DNA from: a bacterium
GTDB lineage: Bacteria > JAHJDO01
Length of the DNA: 14,406 nucleotides
Assembly (NCBI GenBank): GCA_030611945.1
Contig: JAUWOV010000045.1
Location: forward strand, 1 to 14,406
Direction of reading: 5' to 3'
Shown here: positions 7,725 through 14,406 of the stretch, one piece after another
Numbering within the stretch: position 1 is the first letter of the stretch
Layout of the letters: each line of letters begins with the position of its first letter
The notes under the pieces: generated by a model
The model's database searches: none
Told to the model about the DNA's origin: nothing
The model's input: only the letters and a program-made list of their open reading frames with translations
Made by a program: the position numbers and the translations under genes

Positions 7725-8678
7725 TTATTTAACAGGATTCAGTCCTTTCAGGTACTTGTAATAATCGCTGTCAGTTGTAAGGATTATGGTGCTGGTCTCA
7801 TCAATGGTCTTTCTATATGTCTCCAGAGTTTTTAAGAATGAATAAAACTCAGGGCCCTGATTATATGCCTTTGCATAGATGCCTATTACTTCAGCATCAG
7901 CCTTACCTTTTATACCCTCTGCCGTTCTATATGCCTCAGATGTAATAAGTTTAAGTTCCTTTCCTCTCTGGCCGTCTATTTCAGCGCGGCGGCCCTGCCC
8001 TTCAGAGCGATATTGTTCAGCAGCGCGCTTCCTCTCGGAAATCATACGATCATAGACTTTTCTCCTTACGTCTTCTACATAATTGATCCGCTTAATTCGC
8101 ACATCAACAAGTTCTATGCCATACTTGGGAGCAAGTTCTCTTGCATCGTGTAAGATTATCTCCTCTAATTTGTTCCGGCCTACTTCTATGCGTTCAAGGG
8201 CTTCGTCAGTAATTATTACGTCTTTCCCCACTTCTTTCACCTCGTCTACAATGCGATTGGAATTTCTTACTGTCTCAACAAGGAGATGTCTTGTAACGGT
8301 ATCTCTGGTTGCAGAATTGATAATATCGTCAAGTCTCGCATGTGCTCCCATCTCATTGTTCACTGACTGCAGAAATTTCAACGCGTCAACAATTTTCCAG
8401 CGCGCAGTAGTGTCAACCCAGATATACTTCTTATCATTAGTTGGAATCTGATTGGGATCGCCATCCCACTCAAGAAGCCGTTTCTCAAAATAACGCGCCT
8501 TCTGGATAAAGGGTTTTTTAAAGTGCAGTCCTGCGGTTATAGTTGGCTTTCCAACAGGTTTGCCGAACTGTGTGATCACAACCTGTTTCGTTTCATCCAC
8601 AACATATATTACTCCACTTATAGCTATAAGTACTATTAAGATGATTAAGGCAATAAATACATTCAAAAGTTTTTTCAT
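7725..8678 (-). CDS. hflC: HflC, SPFH-domain modulator of FtsH protease
   Basis: HflC pairs with HflK in a large periplasm-facing membrane complex that restrains the FtsH protease. It has 317 residues: one N-terminal membrane anchor (about 5-27), then an SPFH/prohibitin domain beginning VVDETKQVVITQFGKP, then a helical region. The HflC hallmarks MISERKRAAEQYRSEGQG (212-229), TSEAYRTAEGIKGKADAE (246-263) and the C-terminal PEFYSFLKTLETY (276-288) are clear. The start forms TAATG with the hflK stop, overlapping by one base, and has AAGGAGGAG in the end of hflK. The pair is therefore translationally coupled. Confidence 0.95.
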   Translation of the reverse strand: MKKLLNVFIALIILIVLIAISGVIYVVDETKQVVITQFGKPVGKPTITAGLHFKKPFIQKARYFEKRLLEWDGDPNQIPTNDKKYIWVDTTARWKIVDALKFLQSVNNEMGAHARLDDIINSATRDTVTRHLLVETVRNSNRIVDEVKEVGKDVIITDEALERIEVGRNKLEEIILHDARELAPKYGIELVDVRIKRINYVEDVRRKVYDRMISERKRAAEQYRSEGQGRRAEIDGQRGKELKLITSEAYRTAEGIKGKADAEVIGIYAKAYNQGPEFYSFLKTLETYRKTIDETSTIILTTDSDYYKYLKGLNPVK

Positions 8679-9685
8679 TATTTTACTCCTCCTTTTTGTC
8701 CAAGATTAAGCAGTGGCAATATTGAAGACTGCTTCGGGTCAATTATATACTTTTCTTTTGCATTAGGTAAAACCTCCATCATTGTCTCTAAGTAAAGCCT
8801 TTTTTTGGTTATATCCGGGGCTTTCTTGTATTCCGCTAGTACTGTCGAGAATCTCTCTGCTTCACCTTTTGCTCTGTTTATTTTGTCCAGAGCGTATCCT
8901 TCAGCCTCTCGTATCGTTTGCTCAGCCTCTCCCTTAGCTCGCGGGATAACCTTGTTATACGCCTGACGCGCCTGATTGATTACCCTCTCTCTTTCCTGCT
9001 TCGCCTCATTGACCTCGTTAAACGCCGGTTTTACTTCATCAGGAGGATTTACATCCTGAAGTTTCACAGTAACGATCTGAATCCCTGTTTCATACTTATC
9101 CAATATCTTTTGCATCTCAATATGCGCAAGGTCATCAATCTCTTCTCTCTTTGTGCTAAGGACCTCATCTACGCTGTAGTTACCTACGAACCTCCGCATT
9201 ACTACCTCGGAGATATCACGCACATTATCCTCAGGATCTCTGGTATTAAAAAGTAGTTGTACCGGATCTTTTACCCTGAACTGCACAATCCAGCGCACAT
9301 CCAGAATATTGAGATCACCTGTAAGCATCAGAGATTCGTCAAGATAAGAACCTGTTGAATATTGGCTCCTTACTCCTGAACGAAGAGTCCTAACACCAAA
9401 CTCCTGTTTAAATATACGCTCAACTTTTACAGGGATTACTTTGTCTATTCCAAATGGCAGCTTTACATGTAACCCTGATCCGACTGGCGGAGCAATATAT
9501 TTGCCAAAGCGTCGCACAACGCCAACCTCATCCGGCCCAATGGAATAGATTGCGCTTTTTAGCAGTATCACTATAAACAGGCCAACGACTATAAGTGGAA
9601 CTACGCCTCCAAACTTACTGAGCTTCTGCTTCCCTAAATTAATTATGCGTTCCAGATCATCCTGACCATTACCACCGTATTCCAT
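8678..9685 (-). CDS. hflK: HflK, SPFH-domain partner of HflC
   Basis: HflK is the partner subunit of HflC. It has 335 residues, shorter than the E. coli protein (about 420), mainly because the long Gly-rich cytosolic N terminus is reduced to a short tail (MEYGGNGQDD). One membrane helix lies at about 28-49. The SPFH domain follows from SIGPDEVGVVRRFGKY (48-63), with the conserved MLTGDLNILDVRWIVQFRV (120-138). A long charged helix (about 222-290) rich in Glu/Arg/Ala forms the coiled-coil assembly region. The ribosome site AAAGGAGGAG lies 2-3 bases from the ATG core spacing. It starts 12 bases after the serS stop. Confidence 0.95.
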   Translation of the reverse strand: MEYGGNGQDDLERIINLGKQKLSKFGGVVPLIVVGLFIVILLKSAIYSIGPDEVGVVRRFGKYIAPPVGSGLHVKLPFGIDKVIPVKVERIFKQEFGVRTLRSGVRSQYSTGSYLDESLMLTGDLNILDVRWIVQFRVKDPVQLLFNTRDPEDNVRDISEVVMRRFVGNYSVDEVLSTKREEIDDLAHIEMQKILDKYETGIQIVTVKLQDVNPPDEVKPAFNEVNEAKQERERVINQARQAYNKVIPRAKGEAEQTIREAEGYALDKINRAKGEAERFSTVLAEYKKAPDITKKRLYLETMMEVLPNAKEKYIIDPKQSSILPLLNLGQKGGVK

Positions 9686-9697
9686 AACTCCTCCTTT

Positions 9698-10969
9698 TTA
9701 TTCTATAACCTCCATCCCATCCATGTAGGGATGGAGAGCTTTGGGGATGGAAACGCTTCCATCTTCCCTTTGATTATTTTCCAGAAGCGCAACAACAGTT
9801 CTTGCAAGAGCCACACCAGAACCATTTAAGGTGTGCACAAACTCTATCTTTTCTGTCTGTTTTCTTCTGAACCTTATATTAGCACGTCTTGCCTGAAAAT
9901 CCTCAAAATTACTACAAGAGGAAACTTCCAGATACTTGCTCTGTCCAGCTCCCCATATTTCTATATCATAGCATTTTGCCGCTGCAAATGAAATATCTAA
10001 TGTATTCAGCACAATAACCCTGTATGGAAGCTCCAATTGACGAAGTATAGTTTCTGCGTTTCCAAGTAAAGATTCAAGCTCCTGATAAGAGTTTTCAGGC
10101 TTTACAAACTTCACCATTTCAACCTTGTCAAATTGATGTACTCTGTTAAGTCCTCTGGTATCTTTCCCATAAGATCCGGATTCTCTTCTAAAGCATGGAG
10201 AATATGCTGTATAACAGATTGGCAGATCATTCTCTTTTAATATCTCATCTCTATGTATATTTGTAACAGGCACTTCAGCAGTTGGTATGAGAAAAAAATC
10301 GTCTATCTCGCATCTATACATATCTTCTTCCATTTTGGGAAGTTGCCCTGTGCCTGTCATAGAGAGCCTGTTTGCTATAAAGGGAGTTGATACTTCCTTA
10401 TATCCGTGCTTCTTTGTGTGAATATCAAGCATAAAATTTATAAGCGCCCTTTCAAGCCTGGCGCCCAAGCCCTTATAAAGACAAAAATGGCTGCCTGCTA
10501 TCTTTGAGGCTCTTTCAAAATCCAGTATATCCAGATGCTTTGCAATTTCCCAGTGAGGTTTTGGAGTAAAACTGAATTTTGGTGTTTCTCCCCATTTTTT
10601 AATCTCAACGTTATCTTTTTCCGACTTACCAATTGGCGTTGTCTTGTGTAGAATATTTGGGACAAACAGTAGTTTTTGGTGCAATTTTTTATCTATGTCC
10701 CCCAATTTATCGTCTAATTCTTTAATTTTTTGGGATGTTGACCTCATTTCAGCAATTAAAGTGCCTGCGTCCTCTCCATCTTTTTTAAGTCTTGAGATTT
10801 CTGTTGAAGCAGTATTTCTTTTTTGCTTAAGAGCTTCTGCGTTTCCAAGCAATGATCTTCTTTCTTCATCAATGGCTAATATCTCATCAATATCTACTGT
10901 CATATTTCTGTCTTTTACGGCTTTCTTTACAAGACCTGTTTTTTCTTTTATAAATTTTATATCCAACAT
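9698..10969 (-). CDS. serS: Seryl-tRNA synthetase
   Basis: SerS is a class II synthetase that charges serine (and selenocysteine) tRNAs by reading their long variable arm. With ATG 10969 (product MLDIKFI...) it has 423 residues, the normal size. An N-terminal antiparallel coiled coil (about 28-105) is the tRNA-binding arm. TAE (230-232) binds serine. Motif 2 is [15 protein letters not shown] (260-274), and motif 3 is [18 protein letters not shown] (383-400). [13 protein letters not shown] (350-362) is also conserved. The longer frame to 11011 is rejected because it overlaps lipA and adds non-conserved residues. GGGAG at 10978-10982 is the likely ribosome site. Two serine tRNA genes lie about 2 kb downstream on the same strand. 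Confidence 0.97.
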   Translation of the reverse strand: MLDIKFIKEKTGLVKKAVKDRNMTVDIDEILAIDEERRSLLGNAEALKQKRNTASTEISRLKKDGEDAGTLIAEMRSTSQKIKELDDKLGDIDKKLHQKLLFVPNILHKTTPIGKSEKDNVEIKKWGETPKFSFTPKPHWEIAKHLDILDFERASKIAGSHFCLYKGLGARLERALINFMLDIHTKKHGYKEVSTPFIANRLSMTGTGQLPKMEEDMYRCEIDDFFLIPTAEVPVTNIHRDEILKENDLPICYTAYSPCFRRESGSYGKDTRGLNRVHQFDKVEMVKFVKPENSYQELESLLGNAETILRQLELPYRVIVLNTLDISFAAAKCYDIEIWGAGQSKYLEVSSCSNFEDFQARRANIRFRRKQTEKIEFVHTLNGSGVALARTVVALLENNQREDGSVSIPKALHPYMDGMEVIE

Positions 10970-10988
10970 TATATTAGCTCCCACAAAA

Positions 10989-11888
10989 TTACTCCGCATT
11001 ATGAACAACATTTAGGGCTTTGTCAATATTTCCTTTGCCCGCAGATGCAAACAGCTCATCTGCTTTATATGAACTTCTAACAAAGGGGGCAGAAGCAACT
11101 ATAAATCCTTTGCTTTCGGCAATTTTTTTGTATTCTGCAAAAGCTTTTGGTGTTATGAATTCACTAACAAGTCTATGATTTTTAGAAGGAGACAAATACT
11201 GCCCAATTGTTAATAAGTCACAACCCACATTTCTCAAATCATCCATAACCTTTAAAACATCTTCTTTGCTTTCCCCCAACCCAACCATTATGCCTGATTT
11301 TGTAATTATTCCAGAATCCATCTTTTTCACAACTTCAAGCACATGTAAAGAGGTTCTATAATCTGCTTCCTGCCGCACCTTCTCATATAAACTTGGAATA
11401 GTCTCAAGATTATGACCAAATACATCGGGCTTGCTTTTGGCAATCTGTTCCACGCAACCCTCTTTGCCTTTAAAGTCAGGGGTAAGAATCTCTATCTTGG
11501 TTTCAGGGTTTCGCCTTCTAATGACGTTTATAACATCTACAAATTGACCAGTTCCATAATCATTGAGGTCATCTCTTGTTACTGAAGTTACAACAACATA
11601 TTTTAAGCCTAATTCAGAAACTGCTCTGCCTAATCTTTCCGGCTCATTTTTATCAACTGGCAAAGGAATGCCATGCTTTACTGCGCAAAATCTACAGTTT
11701 CGCGTGCAGACATCCCCGAGTATCATAAAGGTTGCAGTATGACGAGAAAAACATTCGCCTATATTGGGACACTTTGCGCTTTCACATACAGTACTTAAAT
11801 TCAGCTTTTCTAGAATATTTCTTGTTTCTTCAGTAGCCTTTATATCCGGTATTCTTTTTTTAAGCCAATCAGGCAATCTTTTCTGCAT
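10989..11888 (-). CDS. lipA: Lipoyl synthase (radical SAM)
   Basis: LipA inserts two sulfurs into octanoyl groups on lipoyl-carrier proteins, using S-adenosylmethionine and two 4Fe-4S clusters. It has 299 residues. Both cluster motifs are complete: C35-x4-C40-x5-C46 for the sacrificial auxiliary cluster and C61-x3-C65-x2-C68 for the radical SAM cluster. The C-terminal RSSY (271-274) supplies the serine ligand of the auxiliary cluster. VTSVTRDDL (100-108) and MVGLGE (201-206) are family motifs. Its start lies inside the lipB end (20-base overlap), with GGGTGATGAG just upstream. This makes a tightly coupled lipB-lipA unit. Confidence 0.97.
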   Translation of the reverse strand: MQKRLPDWLKKRIPDIKATEETRNILEKLNLSTVCESAKCPNIGECFSRHTATFMILGDVCTRNCRFCAVKHGIPLPVDKNEPERLGRAVSELGLKYVVVTSVTRDDLNDYGTGQFVDVINVIRRRNPETKIEILTPDFKGKEGCVEQIAKSKPDVFGHNLETIPSLYEKVRQEADYRTSLHVLEVVKKMDSGIITKSGIMVGLGESKEDVLKVMDDLRNVGCDLLTIGQYLSPSKNHRLVSEFITPKAFAEYKKIAESKGFIVASAPFVRSSYKADELFASAGKGNIDKALNVVHNAE

Positions 11889-12534
11889 ATCTCATCACCC
11901 TTTCAAAACAATTCCCAAATTCAGCAGCAATAACCTGTTTTGCCTTTTGCATATCAGTTTGTTTTCCTGTTAATTCATCAAGAGATGTTATTGATTTATC
12001 TCTTATACCACATGGAGTTATCATTCTGAAATGCTTCTTGTCAGGATTAATGTTTATACAAAATCCGTGAAAAGTCGTCCATTTACTCACTCCAATACCT
12101 ATTGCTGCAATCTTTTCATTTCCTATCCAAACTCCAGTATAATCATTCATTCTGCCAGCCGTTATTTTAAAATGCGACAAGAATCTGATTATTACCTCTT
12201 CCAAACTCCTCAAATAAAGGTGTATATCCTTGTTCCATTCCGCAAGATTTATAATCGGATAACCTACTATCTGACCGGGTCCATGATAGGTTATATCCCC
12301 TCCCCTATCTACCTCGTAAACCTTTATTCCATTTTTTCCCAGAATTTTATTACTGACAAGAATATTTTCCCTGCCGCCTTTTCTGCCTATTGTGAATGTT
12401 GGAGGATGTTCTGTTAATATAAGTGTGTCTGGAATCTCATCCTTAATCCTTTCAGACAGTATTTTTTTCTGAAGGGCATAGACCTCCATATAATCCTTAA
12501 GTCCAATGTTCAAAACGTTACATACTGCTTTCAT
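11869..12534 (-). CDS. lipB: Octanoyl-ACP:protein N-octanoyltransferase
   Basis: LipB moves octanoate from acyl carrier protein to the lysine of lipoyl domains (pyruvate/2-oxoglutarate dehydrogenase E2, glycine cleavage H), the step before LipA. It has 221 residues, normal for the family. RGGDITYHGPGQIVGYPI (77-94) is the family signature. K141 in EKIAAIGIG and C175 in TPCGI are the catalytic pair. WTTFHGFCINI (152-162) is also conserved. It is the first gene of the minus-strand lipB-lipA-serS-hflKC array. No clear Shine-Dalgarno motif precedes the ATG (AATAGCAAAT), unlike its neighbours, so it may be translated weakly. Confidence 0.95.
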   Translation of the reverse strand: MKAVCNVLNIGLKDYMEVYALQKKILSERIKDEIPDTLILTEHPPTFTIGRKGGRENILVSNKILGKNGIKVYEVDRGGDITYHGPGQIVGYPIINLAEWNKDIHLYLRSLEEVIIRFLSHFKITAGRMNDYTGVWIGNEKIAAIGIGVSKWTTFHGFCININPDKKHFRMITPCGIRDKSITSLDELTGKQTDMQKAKQVIAAEFGNCFERVMRYAEKIA

Positions 12535-12579
12535 ATTTGCTATTTTATTGCTTACTATTTTTGTTTAATTTGAATGTTT

Positions 12580-12621
12580 AACCTGCTGGCAATGAAGCAC
12601 TAGCGAATTGCCAGTCAGGCT
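12580..12621. repeat. Imperfect hairpin between lipB and the B12-activation-like gene
   Basis: The arms AACCTGCTGGCAAT (12580-12593) and ATTGCCAGTCAGGCT (12607-12621) pair over about 13 positions with one extra-helical base, around a 13-base loop. No T-run follows on either strand, so it is not a classical intrinsic terminator. It may still separate the upstream gene's transcript from lipB. On the minus strand GCATAAC and GTTAAAC lie on either side, as in an integron attC site, but R''-side spacing does not fit well. Confidence 0.55.
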
Positions 12622-12646
12622 CAGTGCACTGTTATGCTCTGAATTT

Positions 12647-13336
12647 CTAATCATGTTGAACGGAGTTCCACAATCCCTTGTCGAAAGGGGCTCTTCTCTC
12701 AAGGCAGTTTTCTCTATGGCAAAGTTGGCAGCTCTGGAAATCAATCTCGTTTGAAAAACTAATACCCGATAATGACTTGTTCGGTATCATTAGAAACGAA
12801 TCTGTCAACGTGACTCCGATAAGAGTTTCTACATCACCAAAAAGTGCAAATAATTCCCTTTGTTGCTCAATAGGCCATACATTAACATCACCAGATCCTG
12901 GGCTCATAGTAGATGTTTTTCCTAGTTTGTATCTTCTATTCAGCAAATTGCTCAAATGATGACAGCTTATACCAAGAAGAGTTGCCTTGATACTATCTAA
13001 CCAGAATCTTTTTAGAAAATCGTTATCTGAAATATCTATCTCATCAATTTCTTTTCCGCATGTGGTAACGTGAGCAAACACACGTTCCACTTGATTCAAA
13101 TTCATACAAAGGGCTCGACTCGTAAAGATAATATCATCAATCGTGATAGTCTCCTCTCCCTTTGATTGTATGAAACACTCCTTGTAAAGCGCTTTTGGTC
13201 TTGCAACCTTTTGAGCCTTGTTTAGAATATCCTCGAATTCTCTTGCATCATTAGTTCCTGGTTCAATGTGGGCTTCCTTTAAAAGCCCTTCCATATCTAA
13301 CTCAAATGGTATGTTTGTTATTGCTTCGTTATTCAT
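12647..13336 (-). CDS. Stand-alone protein resembling the B12-dependent methionine synthase activation domain
   Basis: A 229-residue soluble protein (ATG 13336; an in-frame TTG at 13348 is possible, and AAGGA lies only two bases from the ATG). The C-terminal half has the landmarks of stand-alone MetH-activation-domain relatives: STMSPGSGDV (142-151), WPIEQQRELFALFGD (154-168), IGVTLTDSFLMIPNKSLSGI (173-192), then C203-x2-C206-x4-C211 followed by RRAPFD. In MetH this domain binds SAM for reductive remethylation of cobalamin; stand-alone homologues occur near corrinoid methyltransferases. The Cys cluster could bind metal or an Fe-S cluster. No corrinoid protein or methyltransferase gene is in the window. 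Proposed role: reactivation or support of an unlinked corrinoid methionine synthase, by inference. Confidence 0.75.
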   Translation of the reverse strand: MNNEAITNIPFELDMEGLLKEAHIEPGTNDAREFEDILNKAQKVARPKALYKECFIQSKGEETITIDDIIFTSRALCMNLNQVERVFAHVTTCGKEIDEIDISDNDFLKRFWLDSIKATLLGISCHHLSNLLNRRYKLGKTSTMSPGSGDVNVWPIEQQRELFALFGDVETLIGVTLTDSFLMIPNKSLSGISFSNEIDFQSCQLCHRENCLERRAPFDKGLWNSVQHD

Positions 13337-13439
13337 AATCCTTAACAACTTTGATAAATACAGTATCGCTGCAAAGCCGCATACATTTGTTCTTTATTTT
13401 GGTTCATTATGCTCTAATTCTCAATTTCTCTTATTGTTT

Positions 13440-13823
13440 TTACCAAGCTCTTTCAACGACAATTTCAGGCATTGGGTAATGTTTTTTATTTAAGCAGTAT
13501 ATTTTTCCTCCGGTTTGCATAACTGTTGCAGCAAGAATGGTGTCGTTTATATCAACTCCGTGAGAAGGGCGCCACTTTCGGTATAATTGCGCAGCATTGT
13601 CAATAATCTCTTGATTGACAGGCGCAGTGGAAAACTGAGAGAGAAAATGCAGGGTTGCCTCTTTCTCATTCTGCCGCATAAAAAATACTACCTCTGCTCG
13701 CTGCATACAACCAATCCATAGAGTGATTTCCTCTTTCTTTTGCAATTTTTGCAAAAATTTGACCGAGCGCTCTTCGCCGCGCAGGTGCCAAATTAGAACA
13801 TCGGAATCTATGTATGCTCTCAT
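13440..13823 (-). CDS. vapC: PIN-domain ribonuclease toxin (VapC type)
   Basis: A 127-residue PIN-domain protein, the usual size of VapC toxins, which are metal-dependent RNases that cut tRNA or rRNA. Acidic residues of the active site are D6 and D8 (YIDSDVLIW), E44 (QRAEVVF), D91 and D94 (GVDINDTILAAT). The late C-terminal motif CLNKKHYPM resembles the usual TxNxxHF. All key acidic positions appear intact, so it should be active. Its ATG overlaps the stop of the upstream antitoxin (ATGA), with AAAAAGG about ten bases before the start. Confidence 0.85.
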   Translation of the reverse strand: MRAYIDSDVLIWHLRGEERSVKFLQKLQKKEEITLWIGCMQRAEVVFFMRQNEKEATLHFLSQFSTAPVNQEIIDNAAQLYRKWRPSHGVDINDTILAATVMQTGGKIYCLNKKHYPMPEIVVERAW

Positions 13824-14077
13824 TGATGATACCTTTTTACGGATTTCTCAAATGCACCGCGTATTTTCTTCGTGATATCCTGAGATGATTCCTTCCTGCG
13901 CCAGAGACCGCAGGTTTCTCTGAAAACATCAACAGAATCTGTTTTATCAACATGAGAAACAAATTCTCTTACTGCGTTCTCCAGAAGCCTTTTTTTGGAC
14001 ATATGCAGCTTATGCGCTATTTCATTAATCAAATACACTACTGACTCATCAAGCCTTGTAGAAACAATCTTATCCAT
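13820..14077 (-). CDS. vapB: Ribbon-helix-helix antitoxin (VapB type)
   Basis: With ATG 14077 this is an 85-residue protein. GGAGGA at 14085-14090 is spaced seven bases, which favours this start over the in-frame TTG at 14092. Residues 2-42 have the pattern of a ribbon-helix-helix DNA-binding domain: a short strand (KIVSTRLDE) and two helices (INEIAHKLHM and SKKRLLENAVREFVSHV). The rest (GLWRRKESSQ...KIRGAFEKSV) is a charged tail, typical of toxin-neutralising regions. Position before the PIN gene, overlap and the palindromic operator at its promoter together support an autorepressed antitoxin. Confidence 0.8.
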   Translation of the reverse strand: MDKIVSTRLDESVVYLINEIAHKLHMSKKRLLENAVREFVSHVDKTDSVDVFRETCGLWRRKESSQDITKKIRGAFEKSVKRYHQ

Positions 14078-14100
14078 TATCTTATCCTCCAAGATTTTAA

Positions 14101-14124
14101 CTTACGTATGTAATATAACGTAAG
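14101..14124. promoter_or_regulatory. Inverted-repeat operator of the toxin-antitoxin operon
   Basis: CTTACGT (14101-14107) and ACGTAAG (14118-14124) form perfect 7-base inverted arms separated by 10 bases. The site begins eight bases beyond the TTG at 14092 and covers the -10 box of the minus-strand promoter, the position expected for binding of an RHH antitoxin or antitoxin-toxin complex and autorepression. Confidence 0.65.
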
Positions 14125-14140
14125 ACTATGTGGTTGTCAA
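14112..14140 (-). promoter_or_regulatory. Sigma70-type promoter of the toxin-antitoxin operon
   Basis: On the minus strand a perfect -35 TTGACA (14140-14135) is followed by a 17-base spacer and TATATT (14117-14112), five of six matches to TATAAT. Transcription would start near 14105, giving a leader of about 28 bases before ATG 14077. Confidence 0.75.
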
Positions 14141-14183
14141 TAGTCCAAATTACACAAACATAAGAATAATTGCAAGCGATTGT

Positions 14184-14210
14184 GCTGGCCAAATTCCTAT
14201 TTAGCCCAGC
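14184..14210. repeat. Hairpin in the right intergenic region
   Basis: GCTGGCCAAAT pairs with ATTTAGCCCAGC around a TCCT loop, with one mismatch and one bulge. A second, overlapping inverted pair is CCAAATTCCT (14189-14198) with AGGGATTTGG (14217-14226). No T-run follows on either strand, so a terminator is unlikely. It could be the end of a small repeat or insertion element. Otherwise the stretch 14141-14319 shows no gene. Confidence 0.4.
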
Positions 14211-14319
14211 AAATACAGGGATTTGGGGCTTGATTTGTTTAGCGAAATATTCTACATTAGACTCCACCCCAAAAACCTAGATAGAAGCCTAAAAAAAGGT
14301 AGAAAGAAGCAGGCTCTGC

Positions 14320-14328
14320 TGGTATAAT
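14320..14328 (+). promoter_or_regulatory. Extended -10 promoter for the right-edge gene
   Basis: TGGTATAAT is a full extended -10 element with a consensus TATAAT at 14323-14328. No good -35 box lies 17 bases upstream, which extended -10 promoters can do without. It sits within the inverted pair GCTCTG (14313-14318)/CAGAGC (14337-14342). A second palindrome CACCCA-A-TGGGTG (14345-14357) follows in the leader, suggesting possible repressor control. Confidence 0.5.
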
Positions 14329-14373
14329 AGCAAAAACAGAGCATCACCCAATGGGTGAAAAACGGAGATAAAG

Positions 14374-14406
14374 ATGCTATTAACAAAAAAGATGTCACAA
14401 GTCAGA
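14374..14406 (+). CDS. Start of an unidentified gene, cut by the window edge
   Basis: An ATG at 14374 follows GGAGA (14364-14368) by five bases and reads MLLTKKMSQVR to the edge. The promoter and ribosome site make this a credible gene start. Eleven residues are too few for a family call. The surrounding palindromes and leader resemble the left ends of some insertion sequences, so a transposase is possible but unproven. Confidence 0.5.
   Translation, partial: MLLTKKMSQVR

Noticed and set aside
10970-11011. N-terminal extension of serS ([14 protein letters not shown])
   Set aside because: It overlaps the lipA end, is not conserved in the family, and a ribosome site fits the internal ATG at 10969.

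Overview
The window looks like a low-GC bacterial chromosome segment: a dense housekeeping core with short spacers, Shine-Dalgarno sites of the AAGGAGG type and single-base or four-base overlaps between genes. Gene content (HflK/HflC, LipB/LipA, class V aminotransferase beside SerA, a Lys/Arg-rich CxxC-x17-CxxC zinc-ribbon protein) would suit a Gram-negative-type, probably uncultivated lineage such as an Omnitrophota-like one. That placement is an inference from gene style, not a database result.

Layout. 1-568: debris with no intact gene. It holds a frameshifted ORF tail, a short reverse-strand fragment with a family B DNA polymerase-like motif, and a small palindromic repeat between 9-bp direct repeats. 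It ends in a good promoter (486-514). 569-6870, all plus strand, is one amino-acid/purine operon: class V aminotransferase, serA, thrB, a homocitrate/isopropylmalate/citrate synthase-family enzyme, purA, then tRNA-Lys(TTT). 12534-6938, all minus strand, is a second long array that converges on the first: lipB, lipA, serS, hflK, hflC, tRNA-Ser(TGA), tRNA-Ser(GCT), and a zinc-ribbon protein with RDSGR repeats. 14092-12647, minus strand, is an accessory strip: an RHH antitoxin/PIN toxin pair with a clear promoter and overlapping operator, then a stand-alone protein resembling the cobalamin-dependent methionine synthase activation domain, separated from lipB by an imperfect hairpin. 14141-14406 is a divergent intergenic region with a hairpin, an extended -10 promoter and the first 11 codons of an unidentified plus-strand gene.

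How the genes fit together. The left operon starts serine synthesis from 3-phosphoglycerate (SerA plus an aminotransferase that may replace SerC), commits homoserine to threonine, condenses acetyl-CoA with an unidentified 2-oxoacid and makes adenylosuccinate. The right operon builds lipoyl cofactor (LipB then LipA), charges serine tRNAs with SerS next to two serine tRNA genes, and makes the membrane HflKC complex that modulates FtsH. Serine is a recurring theme: precursor enzymes, synthetase and two isoacceptor tRNAs lie within about 11 kb.

No CRISPR array, rRNA or intact insertion sequence was seen. The most unusual items are the zinc-ribbon/RDSGR protein, the serS-tRNA-Ser linkage, the orphan B12-reactivation-like protein, the polymerase-like remnant beside a repeat insertion, and the uncertain substrate of the homocitrate synthase-family enzyme.
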